Positions 16,485 through 25,534 of a stretch of 64,000 nucleotides of DNA are shown one piece after another (positions within the stretch are counted from its first letter, which is position 1; every line of letters starts with the position of its first letter). The DNA lies in contig CAKZFX010000016.1 of the NCBI GenBank assembly GCA_936908745.1, positions 133,018 to 197,017 of the forward strand, read 5' to 3'. Below the pieces are notes generated by a model. The model was not told the DNA's origin. It ran no database searches and was given only the letters and a program-made list of their open reading frames with translations. The stretch comes from an uncultured Chitinophagaceae bacterium. GTDB taxonomy: Bacteria > Bacteroidota > Bacteroidia > Chitinophagales > Chitinophagaceae. The position numbers and the translations under genes are program-made.

Positions 16485-17249
16485 ATGGCAAGCAAATCAA
16501 AGATCGTACTGGTAACCGGCGGCAGCCGCGGACTGGGCAAGGACATGGCGGCGCAACTGGCCGCCAAAGGATTGGGTGTGATCATTACCTGGCATAGCAA
16601 AAAAGACGAAGCACAATCGGTGGTGAATGATATAGAAAGCAAAGGCGGCAAGGCGGCGGCTTTGCAACTGGATGCAGGCGACCCCTCTTCATTTCCTGTT
16701 TTTGTAAAAGAAGTGCAATCCGTTTTACAAACTAAATTTCAAAGCGACCGGCTGGACTACCTCGTAAACAATGCAGGTGTGGGCGTACACGCCAACTTTG
16801 AAGAAACAACAGAAGCACAATTTGACAGCATGGTGAACATTCACCTCAAAACACCTTTCTTCCTGACACAAAAACTACTGCCTTACTTGAATGAAGGCGG
16901 CGGCGTGGTGAATATCTCTTCGGGACTTACCCGTTTTTCTTTCACAGGCTATGAAGCCTACGCCACGATGAAAGGCGCAGTGGAAACATTGACGAGGTAT
17001 CAGGCCAAATTCCTGGGCAGCCGTGGCATCCGGGCCAACGTAGTGGCTCCCGGTGCTATTGAAACAGACTTTGGTGGTGGCGCAGTAAGAGATAACAAGG
17101 AACTGAACACAATGATCGCTTCATTGACAGCGTTGGGAAGGGTAGGGATGCCCGATGATCTTGGTGGTGTGGTCGCCTTCCTTTGCAGCGACGATTCCAA
17201 ATGGGTGAACGGCCAGCGTATCGAGGTATCAGGTGGTATGAACCTGTAA
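16485..17249 (+). CDS. Short-chain dehydrogenase/reductase (SDR)
   Basis: The 254-residue protein starts MASKSKIVLV at 16485; an earlier non-ATG start is unnecessary. It is a classical SDR with the cofactor motif TGGSRGLG (residues 11-18), NNAG (95-98), the catalytic Ser in NISSG (145-146) and the Tyr159-x3-Lys163 pair in YATMK. PGAIETDF and a WVNGQRIEVSGGM C-terminus are also typical. It is predicted to be an NADP(H)-dependent oxidoreductase in the cytosol with substrate unknown. It sits directly behind an AraC regulator and ahead of a terminator. Confidence 0.94.
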   Translation: MASKSKIVLVTGGSRGLGKDMAAQLAAKGLGVIITWHSKKDEAQSVVNDIESKGGKAAALQLDAGDPSSFPVFVKEVQSVLQTKFQSDRLDYLVNNAGVGVHANFEETTEAQFDSMVNIHLKTPFFLTQKLLPYLNEGGGVVNISSGLTRFSFTGYEAYATMKGAVETLTRYQAKFLGSRGIRANVVAPGAIETDFGGGAVRDNKELNTMIASLTALGRVGMPDDLGGVVAFLCSDDSKWVNGQRIEVSGGMNL

Positions 17250-17257
17250 TAACTTTT

Positions 17258-17290
17258 CAGCCGGGTTGTAATGATCCGGCTGTTCTTTTA
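17258..17290 (+). terminator. SDR terminator
   Basis: The 7-bp stem CAGCCGG/CCGGCTG (17258-17264 with 17276-17282) is followed by TTCTTTT. It reaches the 3' end of the convergent gene and may serve both strands. Confidence 0.75.
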
Positions 17291-19756
17291 AAACCATTTT
17301 CCTTTCTTCCTGTCCCATGTGGTAAAACCAATTTTAAACTGCACCGGGTTGCGGAATTGATTGGCGGCCGAGCCAACAACATAGGCACCGAGTTTGAACT
17401 TGCCTAAGAGCTTAAATGGAAACTTAAAAACCCTTTCCACACCGGTAAACACTTCGGCATACCGCAAATCCCTTTCAGGTACATACAGGAAGCCTGCACC
17501 GGCTACTTCACGCAACCCTATCTTTTTAAAAAAAGGAATCTTATTCAGCAAGGCGCCATTGAACTCATGGAGATAATGCGCTTCATAAAAACGTTTAAAC
17601 ACCGGGAAGGTGGAATCCAATGATTGAAAGGCTTCATTCGGGTTCATAAACAACAATGGATCGCCCCTGCGCTGGAACTTATAATCCACCAGCCGCAGAT
17701 CTTTTTGACTCAGGAAAGAACCGGACTTTATCGTGTACGATGAAATACCCATGATGCCCAATCGTGCCGTCTGTTTAATACCAAACTCGAGGTAATCAAA
17801 ATCAACCGTGCTTTTCAACACATCGGGAATACCTTTTCGCCATTGCACATAAAACGTAGGCCAGCGTGAACCCAAGATCACTTTCTCTTTTGGCTCGCGG
17901 ATATAACGTTGCTTCGGAGTGTACTCTAACCGCAACTGTCCATAAAAAGCATTATAAGAAGGAAAAGCGATCGCCTGGTTATCATCCAGTACATCGCCAA
18001 AGAGGCTGTCTACTTTATCATTGGTTTTATAATTACTCACCGAACTACGAAAGGAAGCGTCGGCATTGGAGAATAAATACAAACCATTTGCCAGTTCAAT
18101 GCTATGACCGATACCAACAGACTGTTTTAAATAAACATTGCTGCGCTTGATCATGTTGATCCATGCATCGCCGCTGAAAATGGCTTCAAAATCTTTCTCA
18201 ACATTCAGGTGCAGGAAACCACGGTTAAAAGGATTATACAACCGGCTGACACGGATGCTGCCATTAATATCCTTATTACGGAAACCATAACTAAGATTAC
18301 CTGCTACAAAAACATTCTTACGGCTTTCAAAGGTCTTGGCATAGGTTACAAATGCCTCCAGCCTTGTGCCGCCAAACTGTATAGGCTGGTACAAAGTGTA
18401 CAAAGCAGGCAAGCTCCAGTGCCTGCGCTTTTCATGGTCATTAAACTCCTGTCCTTTAAACAGTATCTTTTGCCATGTTACTTTATTCGTTACACGATCT
18501 ACTGAATCCAAATAGGCTTTTGTATGCGTAGCCTGGTAAATACTGTCTTTAAAATGAATAAAGCGGACTTCCTTTTCGGTCAGAGGTTCGGTGCGGTTGG
18601 CCTGCCAGAAAATGCTGTCTCTTTTATAGGCGCTGTCTGTGGCAAAGCTTAGCTCTGTACCAAAATACTTCCTGTCAAATGTTTTATTAAGCTCATAATT
18701 CTTGTAAGTCACTACTGTGCGGCCGGATGATTTTTGTTTATCCGTCATGGCCTGGTACGTAAAAGCCTGTCTTGTGATCATCCATGCTTTGTTATTGATA
18801 AACTCATAACTCTGTTCCACTTCAAAAAAATCATAAGCCGCTAAATGATACCTGGGTAGCTGAAACTTTGTATGTAATATCACCCAACTGCTATCGGCAA
18901 TCGTCATTTCACCTTCCACGGTGGCATTACTGAGTTGCCGTGGTTTGACGCTGATGGTATAAATCTTCTGACCATTGACTGTTTCTGTTTTCAATGTTTT
19001 AAAACGATAGGCAAGGAGGCCGCTATAACTCAACGGTGATAAAAAAGGTGTTTGTGAAATACCCGGAACGCTGACAAGATTATTATAAAAATTAAAATCA
19101 GCTTCGGTAGTGGAGAGATAAAAAAGACTGGCTTCGTTGCCACGCTTGCTGACGCCGGTTCTTTCTTCTTTTATTTTGCGTGATGATTCTTTATCTAATC
19201 GTAAAACAATTTCAGCCATGGCCATCCGGTTCAGCTCCGCAGTAGCGGCCTGCGCTTTTAATAAAGAATCAGCCACAGGTCTTTTCTTCTTCTTGCTGCT
19301 TATCGAATCTTCCTGCAGGGCTTTAATATATACATCACAGGAATAAGCGCCGGCCTGCGCTTCAATCGTTTCTTTATGACGGATCACATTGCGCACATAA
19401 TCTTCAGCCCTGTCTTTCCATTTGCCACGTATCGTTACTTCTGAAAGACTGGCGGCTTCATCAGCTTCCATAATAATATCCTGTCGTAAACTTTCTTTGC
19501 GGATGATAACCGTTGTCACTTGTGTTTTATAACCAAGCATACTGACCACGAGTTCATACTTGCCGGGATCGAGTTCTAATTCGTAAGTGCCATCATCTTT
19601 ACTGATAGTGCCAAGCTGCGAGCCTTTTACCTGTACGGTCGCAAATGCCAGCGGCTCCATCTTTGCATTGCTGATCTTTCCATGCAATTTTATAAACTGT
19701 GCACCGGCACCGGTGCTCATAAGAAGGAATAAGCAGAAAAGCAGTTTTCGATTCAT
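17288..19756 (-). CDS. DUF5686 outer-membrane protein with carboxypeptidase-like regulatory domain
   Basis: The 822-residue protein has a signal peptide (MNRKLLFCLFLLMSTGAGAQ). A carboxypeptidase-D-type regulatory beta sandwich occupies residues 22-105 (IKLHGKISNAKMEPLAFATV, GTISKDDGTYELELDPGKYEL). The DUF5686 region follows, recognisable from AEDYVRNVIRHKETIEAQ and the later long barrel-like alternation of aromatic strands. It ends in RNPVQFKIGFTTWDRKKGKWF, a typical outer-membrane beta-barrel terminus. Family members are outer-membrane proteins of unknown function in Bacteroidota, related in layout to the plug-like N-termini of SusC-type receptors. It is transcribed alone. Confidence 0.88.
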   Translation of the reverse strand: MNRKLLFCLFLLMSTGAGAQFIKLHGKISNAKMEPLAFATVQVKGSQLGTISKDDGTYELELDPGKYELVVSMLGYKTQVTTVIIRKESLRQDIIMEADEAASLSEVTIRGKWKDRAEDYVRNVIRHKETIEAQAGAYSCDVYIKALQEDSISSKKKKRPVADSLLKAQAATAELNRMAMAEIVLRLDKESSRKIKEERTGVSKRGNEASLFYLSTTEADFNFYNNLVSVPGISQTPFLSPLSYSGLLAYRFKTLKTETVNGQKIYTISVKPRQLSNATVEGEMTIADSSWVILHTKFQLPRYHLAAYDFFEVEQSYEFINNKAWMITRQAFTYQAMTDKQKSSGRTVVTYKNYELNKTFDRKYFGTELSFATDSAYKRDSIFWQANRTEPLTEKEVRFIHFKDSIYQATHTKAYLDSVDRVTNKVTWQKILFKGQEFNDHEKRRHWSLPALYTLYQPIQFGGTRLEAFVTYAKTFESRKNVFVAGNLSYGFRNKDINGSIRVSRLYNPFNRGFLHLNVEKDFEAIFSGDAWINMIKRSNVYLKQSVGIGHSIELANGLYLFSNADASFRSSVSNYKTNDKVDSLFGDVLDDNQAIAFPSYNAFYGQLRLEYTPKQRYIREPKEKVILGSRWPTFYVQWRKGIPDVLKSTVDFDYLEFGIKQTARLGIMGISSYTIKSGSFLSQKDLRLVDYKFQRRGDPLLFMNPNEAFQSLDSTFPVFKRFYEAHYLHEFNGALLNKIPFFKKIGLREVAGAGFLYVPERDLRYAEVFTGVERVFKFPFKLLGKFKLGAYVVGSAANQFRNPVQFKIGFTTWDRKKGKWF

Positions 19757-19910
19757 GGTTGGCGCAAAATAAGCGGTTCTTTTTGGCAGGTAATAGCATC
19801 CTCACATCTAAACAGGTGGTTTTCAGAAATATTTAACGAAGAATCCGGTACTTTCTTATATGCAGCAGTAATTCAATTCCGGCTGTCTATGATTTACGGA
19901 GAATATTAAT

Positions 19911-19918
19911 TATCTTTC
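19911..19918 (+). promoter_or_regulatory. -7-like element for the 19944 gene
   Basis: TATCTTTC matches seven of eight positions of TAnnTTTG and lies 26 bases before the ATG. Confidence 0.4.
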
Positions 19919-19943
19919 GATAGCAACCTAAACCATTAACCTT

Positions 19944-21425
19944 ATGCGATTCACTGCCAGCGCAGGTTTCACCTGCTTGCTATTTATCCTTAGCACAACC
20001 ATACAAGCGCAAAACACCCGTGCTTTCAATCAAAACGCTTCCCGCAGCAATCATACAAGACTAAGTTTCAGCATCACGCCGGTGCTTACTTCACCGCCTG
20101 TGGATGGCAACAACGATACGCTTTCTTTTCGTAGCAGTGGTGGCGGTTTGCGTATCGGGGCAGACTACTACTTTGGTCATGTTGGCATCAGTTTTACCTC
20201 CGGTTTTACTTCGTCAGGCACAAGCAATGATGCGCTGAAAAAATTTATGCAGCAAAACAATATGCATGCTGACCAGGTGATGGTGAACAAAGCAAAATCG
20301 CAACAGGCCTATCTGCTGTTAGGCCCTTCATTTCGTTATGGCAATATACTCGCATTGGAAGGAACGATAAAAGGCGGTCTTTTCTTCAACAATGGCGGTA
20401 TGACAGATATCCGTCAAAAAAATACAGGCACATCTTTGTATCGCAATGAAGCGGGTGAAAAAAATGTATCTGCCGGTATGTCTTATGGTATCCGTATGTC
20501 GTACAATCCTGCGTCCAATTGGGCTTTTGGCCTTATGGCTGAATATATGCATTCAAAAACCACTATCAACAACTATGACAGCCGCAGGCGTCAGCAGGCA
20601 GATGTACCTGTTACATCCACTCTTAAAACACAGGACCTTGTATTTGGCATCAGTCTTATTTATAAAATAAGAAAATGCGATGACAATGCACCGCAAACAA
20701 GAGCGCAGAACAATAACACTGTTCGTAGCGACCGTACCGATAATGCATTCAGGGCAAACAACGATAGCGTTCCTGGTGCACCACAAACAAGAGCGCAAAA
20801 CAACAACACTGTTCGCAGCAACCGGACTGATAACGCATACAGGATAAATGATGACAACGGGCAAGACGATCAGCGGCCGGTGAAGAAAATCATATTGGTG
20901 CAGGCTGATAAGGACGGTGATGGTATTTATGAAACAACAATCACACGCAAAGCAGCAAGCAAACTAAACATCAATGAAGAAGGAGAAATAGAAGACCTGG
21001 AGCAGAAAGCAGGTGTCAGCACATCGAGAAGCAATATACCACGATCAGGTGCAGGCAAAAAAATGAGTGCGAACGATGATGATCCTGCTCTACAACAAAA
21101 AGCAGGTGTAAGTACATCAAGAAGCAATATCCCAAGAACAAGTGCCGGTAAAATGGAAACGAATGACAGTATTCCTTCACCGGAACAAAGAGCCGGTGTC
21201 AGCACCTCAAGAAGCAATATTCCAAGAGCAAGTCATGGTAAACTGCAAACAAACAATGATGACGATCCTGCGCCGCAACAAAAGGCAGGCGTCAGTACTT
21301 CAAGAAGTAATATACCAAGAGCCAGTCATGGTAAACTGATGGCTGCTGGTGATGGCCCTGCTGTCAGCTATGGCACAATGATATGGAAAGGAAAAGAGAT
21401 ACTGATCCGTGTTATTTATGAATAA
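19944..21425 (+). CDS. Outer-membrane beta-barrel-like protein with Ser/Arg peptide repeats
   Basis: The 493-residue protein has a signal peptide (to about residue 23). A beta-barrel-like domain runs to about residue 240, with LRIGADYYFGHVGISFTSGF, LLGPSFRYG and FGLMAEYMHSK. Two copies of APQTRAQNNNTVRS-type repeats (about 250-300) follow. A linker with AspXAspGlyAsp (VQADKDGDGIYET) resembles an EF-hand-type calcium loop. Four copies of KAGVSTSRSNIPR-x-SxGK come next (about 352-465), and the protein closes with MIWKGKEILIRVIYE. The repeats are spaced by acidic stretches (NDDDPA). The protein probably sits in the outer membrane with an exposed or periplasmic repeat arm; its role is unknown. 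Confidence 0.8.
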   Translation: MRFTASAGFTCLLFILSTTIQAQNTRAFNQNASRSNHTRLSFSITPVLTSPPVDGNNDTLSFRSSGGGLRIGADYYFGHVGISFTSGFTSSGTSNDALKKFMQQNNMHADQVMVNKAKSQQAYLLLGPSFRYGNILALEGTIKGGLFFNNGGMTDIRQKNTGTSLYRNEAGEKNVSAGMSYGIRMSYNPASNWAFGLMAEYMHSKTTINNYDSRRRQQADVPVTSTLKTQDLVFGISLIYKIRKCDDNAPQTRAQNNNTVRSDRTDNAFRANNDSVPGAPQTRAQNNNTVRSNRTDNAYRINDDNGQDDQRPVKKIILVQADKDGDGIYETTITRKAASKLNINEEGEIEDLEQKAGVSTSRSNIPRSGAGKKMSANDDDPALQQKAGVSTSRSNIPRTSAGKMETNDSIPSPEQRAGVSTSRSNIPRASHGKLQTNNDDDPAPQQKAGVSTSRSNIPRASHGKLMAAGDGPAVSYGTMIWKGKEILIRVIYE

Positions 21426-21458
21426 CAGCTAGCTGACAACTAAAATACAGGATGTTGC

Positions 21459-21491
21459 TTTGGATACATTAAAAAAATAGTCCTACCTTTT
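21459..21491 (+). promoter_or_regulatory. Promoter of the 21514 lipoprotein
   Basis: A TTTGG -33-like element (21459-21463) lies 20 bases before TACCTTTT (21484-21491), which matches seven of eight positions of the -7 consensus. Confidence 0.5.
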
Positions 21492-21513
21492 ATTCTAAAC
21501 AAAACCTAACGAC

Positions 21514-22023
21514 ATGCGAAAACTATCATTTCTCCTTGCCATTGGCATAGCAGGCTTGCTTACCGCCTGTAACAACGGGGGCGGGCAATCAGCTACCACC
21601 AAAAAAAATATCGAAGTAAGTAATGCGATCTCCAAAGCTTACGAAGCTGGCGACTTTAGTAAAATGGGTGACTACATTGCTGCCGATGCGGTGGACCATG
21701 GCGGTGAAACAGGCGATATAAAAGGTCTTGAAAACATTGTAGCCGAAATGAAAAGATACCGTGCGATGATGCCGGACATGAAATCAAGTAATACAGTGAG
21801 TCTTGGCAACGATGACTATGTGTTTACAAGGGCCACTGTTACCGGCACTATGAATGGTAAACAAATAAACATGACAAGCATAGATGTATCCCGTTTTAAA
21901 GATGGCAAAGCGGTGGAACATTGGGTGTATATGGATCCCAAAGAAATGATGGAAATGATGCAGGACATGCCACCACCACCGGCGTCGGTCAATCCTGCCG
22001 ATACGGCGACTAACAAAAAATAA
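21514..22023 (+). CDS. SnoaL/NTF2-like lipoprotein
   Basis: The 169-residue product has an SPII signal (lipobox LTAC, Cys19). Residues 30-145 have the SnoaL-like cone fold pattern: NIEVSNAISKAYEAGDFSKM, AADAVDHGGETGDIKGLENI, then VFTRATVTGTMNG and FKDGKAVEHWVYMD. This domain is common in polyketide cyclases and in many exported Bacteroidota proteins, where the ligand is usually unknown. The C-terminus is a Pro-rich tail (MPPPPASVNPADTATNKK). It has its own promoter and terminator. Confidence 0.85.
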   Translation: MRKLSFLLAIGIAGLLTACNNGGGQSATTKKNIEVSNAISKAYEAGDFSKMGDYIAADAVDHGGETGDIKGLENIVAEMKRYRAMMPDMKSSNTVSLGNDDYVFTRATVTGTMNGKQINMTSIDVSRFKDGKAVEHWVYMDPKEMMEMMQDMPPPPASVNPADTATNKK

Positions 22024-22027
22024 TACG

Positions 22028-22056
22028 ATAAGCAGGTGAAAGCCTGCTTATTTTCT
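22028..22056 (+). terminator. Terminator after the SnoaL-like lipoprotein
   Basis: The 9-bp perfect stem ATAAGCAGG/CCTGCTTAT (22028-22036 with 22043-22051) is followed by TTTTCT. It covers a non-ATG start at 22036, which supports starting the next gene at 22108. Confidence 0.8.
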
Positions 22057-22107
22057 ATGCAGCAAATTGTTTTATTGAACTGTCACAGGTATAACAACTA
22101 TCAAACC

Positions 22108-23649
22108 ATGAAAGGACTCTTTGTTACTGTAAACCTCTTACTATCCCTTGCGGGCATTGCGCAAAAACAAGTACAGACATTACCAGCAGCAAGACTTGGC
22201 ATATTTAAAAACGGAACCTGTTTTGTGAAACGGGAAGCCGTTGTAAAAGTGGCCGAAAAAAGCTTCTATATCAATGCACCGCAAAAAGTGCTGATGGGAA
22301 CCTATTGGGTCTTTGTTGGCAAAGAATCTTCCCTGCAATCGATCGTTATCAAAACAGATACGTTCAAGGTAAAAAACCAGCCTAAATACATGACTGAATT
22401 CCTGGAAGCCAGTGTTGGGCAGGTGGTCACGGTGTATCGTTCATCGCAGAATACGGAAACGAGCAAACTGACGGGTAAACTGGTTGAATTTAATAAGGAA
22501 TCAGGTTTGATGAAAATGGAATCGGCCAATGGTAAAACTTTTATACTCAATGGCCAGTTTTTGGATTGGCTGGAAGTGGCAGGTTCGCCGAAAGGTATGG
22601 TGACAACGGACAGCATTCTTCCCGTGGCCCAAGTGAAACTGAACAAAGAGGTTGACAACATCATGGCCAGCACCATCAGTCTTGAAAGGGGCGTGCAATG
22701 GTTCCCCTCTTACTTGCTTACACTTGTCAATGATAAAGAAGCCAAGCTGGAAATGAAAGCCACGATTGCAAATGGTGAAACAGCTTACATGAATATGCCG
22801 GTCGATATCATCATCGGCAACCCGGAAATGTTTTATGGCAAAACACTCGACCCTGCCTGTATTGACTACTTATCAGAAAGCATGGTGGGCAGCCGGTATG
22901 ATAATAATACGTATGCATTAAACGTTGTCAATGTTTCACAAGCCTATCGCCCGGCTCCTGAAACGGTTACGTATGAATGGAATGACGATGACAACAGCGT
23001 GCAAAAAGAAGGCTCTAAACTGGAAGACCTTTACTATTATCAACTTGGCACTTTGGATCTTGAAAAAAATGCAAGAGTGGTCGTGCCTGTCACCACAACT
23101 ACTGTAAACTATACAGAAATGTATACAGCCAGCCTGCCGGTAAACAGTACATCGCTGGAGGGCGATAAATCTGTGCAGACCTACCACAGTTACTATATTC
23201 ATAACAACAGCAACGCACCTTTTACAACGGGAGCTATACTGGTGATGAACCAGCAGAACCAGCCATTGGCACAGGCGCAATTGGCCTATACACCCGTTAA
23301 AGGAAGTTCTGTACTGCAACTATCCAAAGCGGTGGATGTACAGGTGAAAAATGATGAAGAAGAAACCAGTCGTGAAAAAAGCAATGTGAAACGTACTGCT
23401 TCTGCTTACTATGAAAGAATCAATAGCAGTGGTCTTATTACTGTTACAAACTACAAAGACAAAAAAATAACGATGAAGGTCAGCAAACGCATTGAAGGTA
23501 TCTATGTGCGTTCAGACAACGGTGGCAAAAGCCGCAAGGTCAAAGCAGGGGAGGACGACAGCGAAGCCGAAACAGAAATCTATTGGGAAGTGGAAATACC
23601 GGCTGGCGGCAAACTGCAATTAAAATATGATTATTACAAGCTTGATTAA
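22108..23649 (+). CDS. Secreted protein with DUF4139-like C-terminal region
   Basis: From the ATG at 22108 the protein has 513 residues and a signal peptide (MKGLFVTVNLLLSLAGIAQ). The order of strands in the second half resembles DUF4139, as found in mucoidy-inhibitor MuiA-like proteins. Visible pieces are GVQWFPSYLLTLVNDKEAKL, YYYQLGTLDLEKNARVVVPV, SSGLITVTNYKDKKITMKVS and a final YWEVEIPAGGKLQLKYDYY. Those proteins are exported with unknown biochemical role. No coiled coil typical of MuiA is present, so the assignment is tentative. The gene stands between a terminator and a small repeat-containing gap. Confidence 0.7.
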   Translation: MKGLFVTVNLLLSLAGIAQKQVQTLPAARLGIFKNGTCFVKREAVVKVAEKSFYINAPQKVLMGTYWVFVGKESSLQSIVIKTDTFKVKNQPKYMTEFLEASVGQVVTVYRSSQNTETSKLTGKLVEFNKESGLMKMESANGKTFILNGQFLDWLEVAGSPKGMVTTDSILPVAQVKLNKEVDNIMASTISLERGVQWFPSYLLTLVNDKEAKLEMKATIANGETAYMNMPVDIIIGNPEMFYGKTLDPACIDYLSESMVGSRYDNNTYALNVVNVSQAYRPAPETVTYEWNDDDNSVQKEGSKLEDLYYYQLGTLDLEKNARVVVPVTTTTVNYTEMYTASLPVNSTSLEGDKSVQTYHSYYIHNNSNAPFTTGAILVMNQQNQPLAQAQLAYTPVKGSSVLQLSKAVDVQVKNDEEETSREKSNVKRTASAYYERINSSGLITVTNYKDKKITMKVSKRIEGIYVRSDNGGKSRKVKAGEDDSEAETEIYWEVEIPAGGKLQLKYDYYKLD

Positions 23650-23700
23650 ATATTATCTCCCGCTGAATTTCGCTGACCATCTGCCGACAGGCAGCTTCAC
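23650..23700. repeat. CCCGC-CGCTGA repeat fragment with CTGCC-GACA-GGCAG palindrome
   Basis: CTCCCGCTGAATTTCGCTGA is a fragment of the CCCGCAGAT..CGCTGA family also seen at 38536. It abuts the palindrome CTGCCGACAGGCAG (23681-23694), which recurs at 37952, 42753 and, diverged, 26418 and 57209. Confidence 0.6.
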
Positions 23701-23847
23701 AAGAACTATTTTTTAACAGTATTAGCATCATTTTCATTAAGAGCCATTGTAAATTTGAGCATGAAATAGCCATATATATGCAATATGTATATAGAAATGA
23801 TTATTTCAGGCTATTCCATGTGGCCAAAATCAATAAAAGATAAGCAC

Positions 23848-24333
23848 ATGAAAAAGATATTGTTTGTAGCTATTGCCGCCATTGGTTTGTTTGCCTGTAA
23901 TAATAATGCAGGTAATAAAACAACAGGAGAGGATACATTGCAGGAAGAAGTAATTGTTGAGCCCACACCCGAACAACGCCTCCCATGGAAGCTGGCATAC
24001 GACAGCGTTTCTGGCAACTTCACACCGCTGCCCCAGGGAAAAATAGCTGATACAACTACTGCCGCAGGCATAATTGCAGATATCAATACCCTTTGGCCTG
24101 AAGTGCAGGCTATCTATCAGAAAACTTCCGGCGATACCATTTTTGTCACTATTCCCGATAGTGAATACCTGACCCAGCGCATGGGAAGTTCGGGGCCAGC
24201 CAGCTATATCACACTCGTCACTTACTCCTTGACCGAACTACCGGGCATCCGTAAAGTGAACTTCAAATTTGAAGAAGGCGATCATGCCACACCGGGTACA
24301 TACACAAGGGAGAATCTTAAAACCATTCAATGA
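23848..24333 (+). CDS. Lipoprotein of unknown function, GerMN-like C-terminus
   Basis: Starting at 23848 (MKKILFVAIAAIGLFAC) the 161-residue product is an SPII lipoprotein with Cys17. A low-complexity Asn-rich stretch and an acidic linker (GEDTLQEEVIVEPTPEQ) lead to a folded domain from about residue 75. There, IIADINTLWPEVQAIYQKTS, TIFVTIPDSEYLTQRMGS and LTELPGIRKVNFKFEEGDH resemble the alpha/beta GerMN fold. The similarity is by pattern only. It is probably envelope-anchored; no partner is evident. Confidence 0.65.
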   Translation: MKKILFVAIAAIGLFACNNNAGNKTTGEDTLQEEVIVEPTPEQRLPWKLAYDSVSGNFTPLPQGKIADTTTAAGIIADINTLWPEVQAIYQKTSGDTIFVTIPDSEYLTQRMGSSGPASYITLVTYSLTELPGIRKVNFKFEEGDHATPGTYTRENLKTIQ

Positions 24334-24430
24334 TTCTGCCTCAATGGCAGCGGAATAGCTTTTTACTAACAAGTATTGGCATACATCATTGCTGCGGCAC
24401 GATTCTTAGGCAGCTATCTAAAATCAACTC

Positions 24431-24820
24431 ATGGAAGTAGAAATCTTCACACTATCAGACTTTGCACAGGACAACGGCGGAAGGCTGACAATTGTCGGCA
24501 CATTTGACCAGATATCTTCCCGTACTTTTCCTGCCACACATCCTTCTTGTCACCTGTCGTGCAGGTTGCGTTTTGGAAATAAAGAAGCAGGGGAACATGC
24601 TTTTCGTTTGAAACTGATTGATGCCACAGGCGCCGATGTCGTTCCGCCGATTGAAGGCAACATCAATGTAAATGTGGCACCCAACCAGGAATATGCCGGA
24701 TTAAACCTTGTAGTGAACCTGAACCAGTTGAAATTTGAAAAAGCCGGCCGTTACTCATTTGAACTATACGTCAATGACGAATGGAAAACAGGTTTGCCGC
24801 TGATACTGCAACAGGGATAA
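24431..24820 (+). CDS. DUF6941-like small beta-sandwich protein
   Basis: The 129-residue protein has no signal peptide. The pattern EIFTLSDFAQDNGGRLTIVG (3-22), then HLSCRLRFGNKEAGEHAFRL, NVNVAPNQEYAGLNLVVNL, and a C-terminal FEKAGRYSFELYVNDEW with LPL matches the short cytosolic DUF6941 family. Members look like Ig-fold beta sandwiches with no assigned activity. It ends one base before the convergent membrane-protein gene. Confidence 0.7.
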   Translation: MEVEIFTLSDFAQDNGGRLTIVGTFDQISSRTFPATHPSCHLSCRLRFGNKEAGEHAFRLKLIDATGADVVPPIEGNINVNVAPNQEYAGLNLVVNLNQLKFEKAGRYSFELYVNDEWKTGLPLILQQG

Positions 24821-24821
24821 T

Positions 24822-25199
24822 CTATATTTTTCCTCTCATAAAAAAGAAGCTGCACAATGCAAGGGTGGCGCCAAATGCTTTGAAAGGTATGCGGTACTCG
24901 CCACCTTCTATTGCTGATAGCAGGAAGAAAAACAAAAGCCCGATAGACAATTGGGTAATGATAATGCTCCAGCGGGCGCCTTCTGTTTTGGCAGGCGCAT
25001 AATCAATGCCACTGGTGTAGCTGATAAAACTGGCAAACACACCGGCCACACCAAATAAGGTGTAAAAAGCGGCATTGCTGTAAAACCGCCCATTCAGTAC
25101 AGCAAGAACAATATCAAAAATGCTTACGGCCACAAAAATGGCGAAGATGACTACGATGACATAGCCCATGTACTTCCAGCGTTGCCAGAAAGACTTCAT
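24822..25199 (-). CDS. Four-helix membrane protein of unknown function
   Basis: From the ATG at 25199 (MKSFWQRWKYMGY) the 125-residue product has about four transmembrane helices. They are VIVVIFAIFVAVSIFDIVLA, AAFYTLFGVAGVFASFISYT, SIIITQLSIGLLFFFLLSAI and FKAFGATLALCSFFFM. A longer frame starting at 25271 runs through the repeat tract and is unlikely. No conserved charged or catalytic residue is visible. It is convergent with the DUF6941-like gene. Confidence 0.65.
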   Translation of the reverse strand: MKSFWQRWKYMGYVIVVIFAIFVAVSIFDIVLAVLNGRFYSNAAFYTLFGVAGVFASFISYTSGIDYAPAKTEGARWSIIITQLSIGLLFFFLLSAIEGGEYRIPFKAFGATLALCSFFFMRGKI

Positions 25200-25249
25200 G
25201 TAAGAAAGATAGAGAAATAGTGGGAAATTGCAATAGGAGCCGGGATTCT

Positions 25250-25412
25250 CTAGTCGAGAGTCGAGAGTCAAGAGTCAGGAGTCGGAAGCCGATAGTTGAT
25301 ACACTCGCATCGGCAGGGAGATTTCTCTTTGTGAATCTTTGTGTCTTAGTGGGAAATACAATAGTTGGGAATGGAGAAATGGAAAGTGGAGAATCGAAAA
25401 TACAAAATGGGG
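25250..25412. repeat. GAGTC heptamer tract, CTTTGTG half-repeat and GGAGAATGG tract
   Basis: Bases 25250-25300 are GAGTCGAGAGTC-type heptamers. Bases 25318-25360 hold a CTTTGTGAATCTTTGTGTCTTAGTGGGAAA half copy of the CACAAAG family. Bases 25362-25412 repeat GGAATGGAGAAATGGAAAGTGG units. The whole 335-base gap 25200-25534 contains no gene. Confidence 0.7.
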
Positions 25413-25534
25413 ATGGGGCAATAATGACGAAGTTGCTTTACATAATTTGAATGTTCTGCTTTAAGAACTACAAATCAGAAACTATAAACTACAAACTGAA
25501 TAAATTCTACGAATCTTAATCAACTTCTGTTCCG

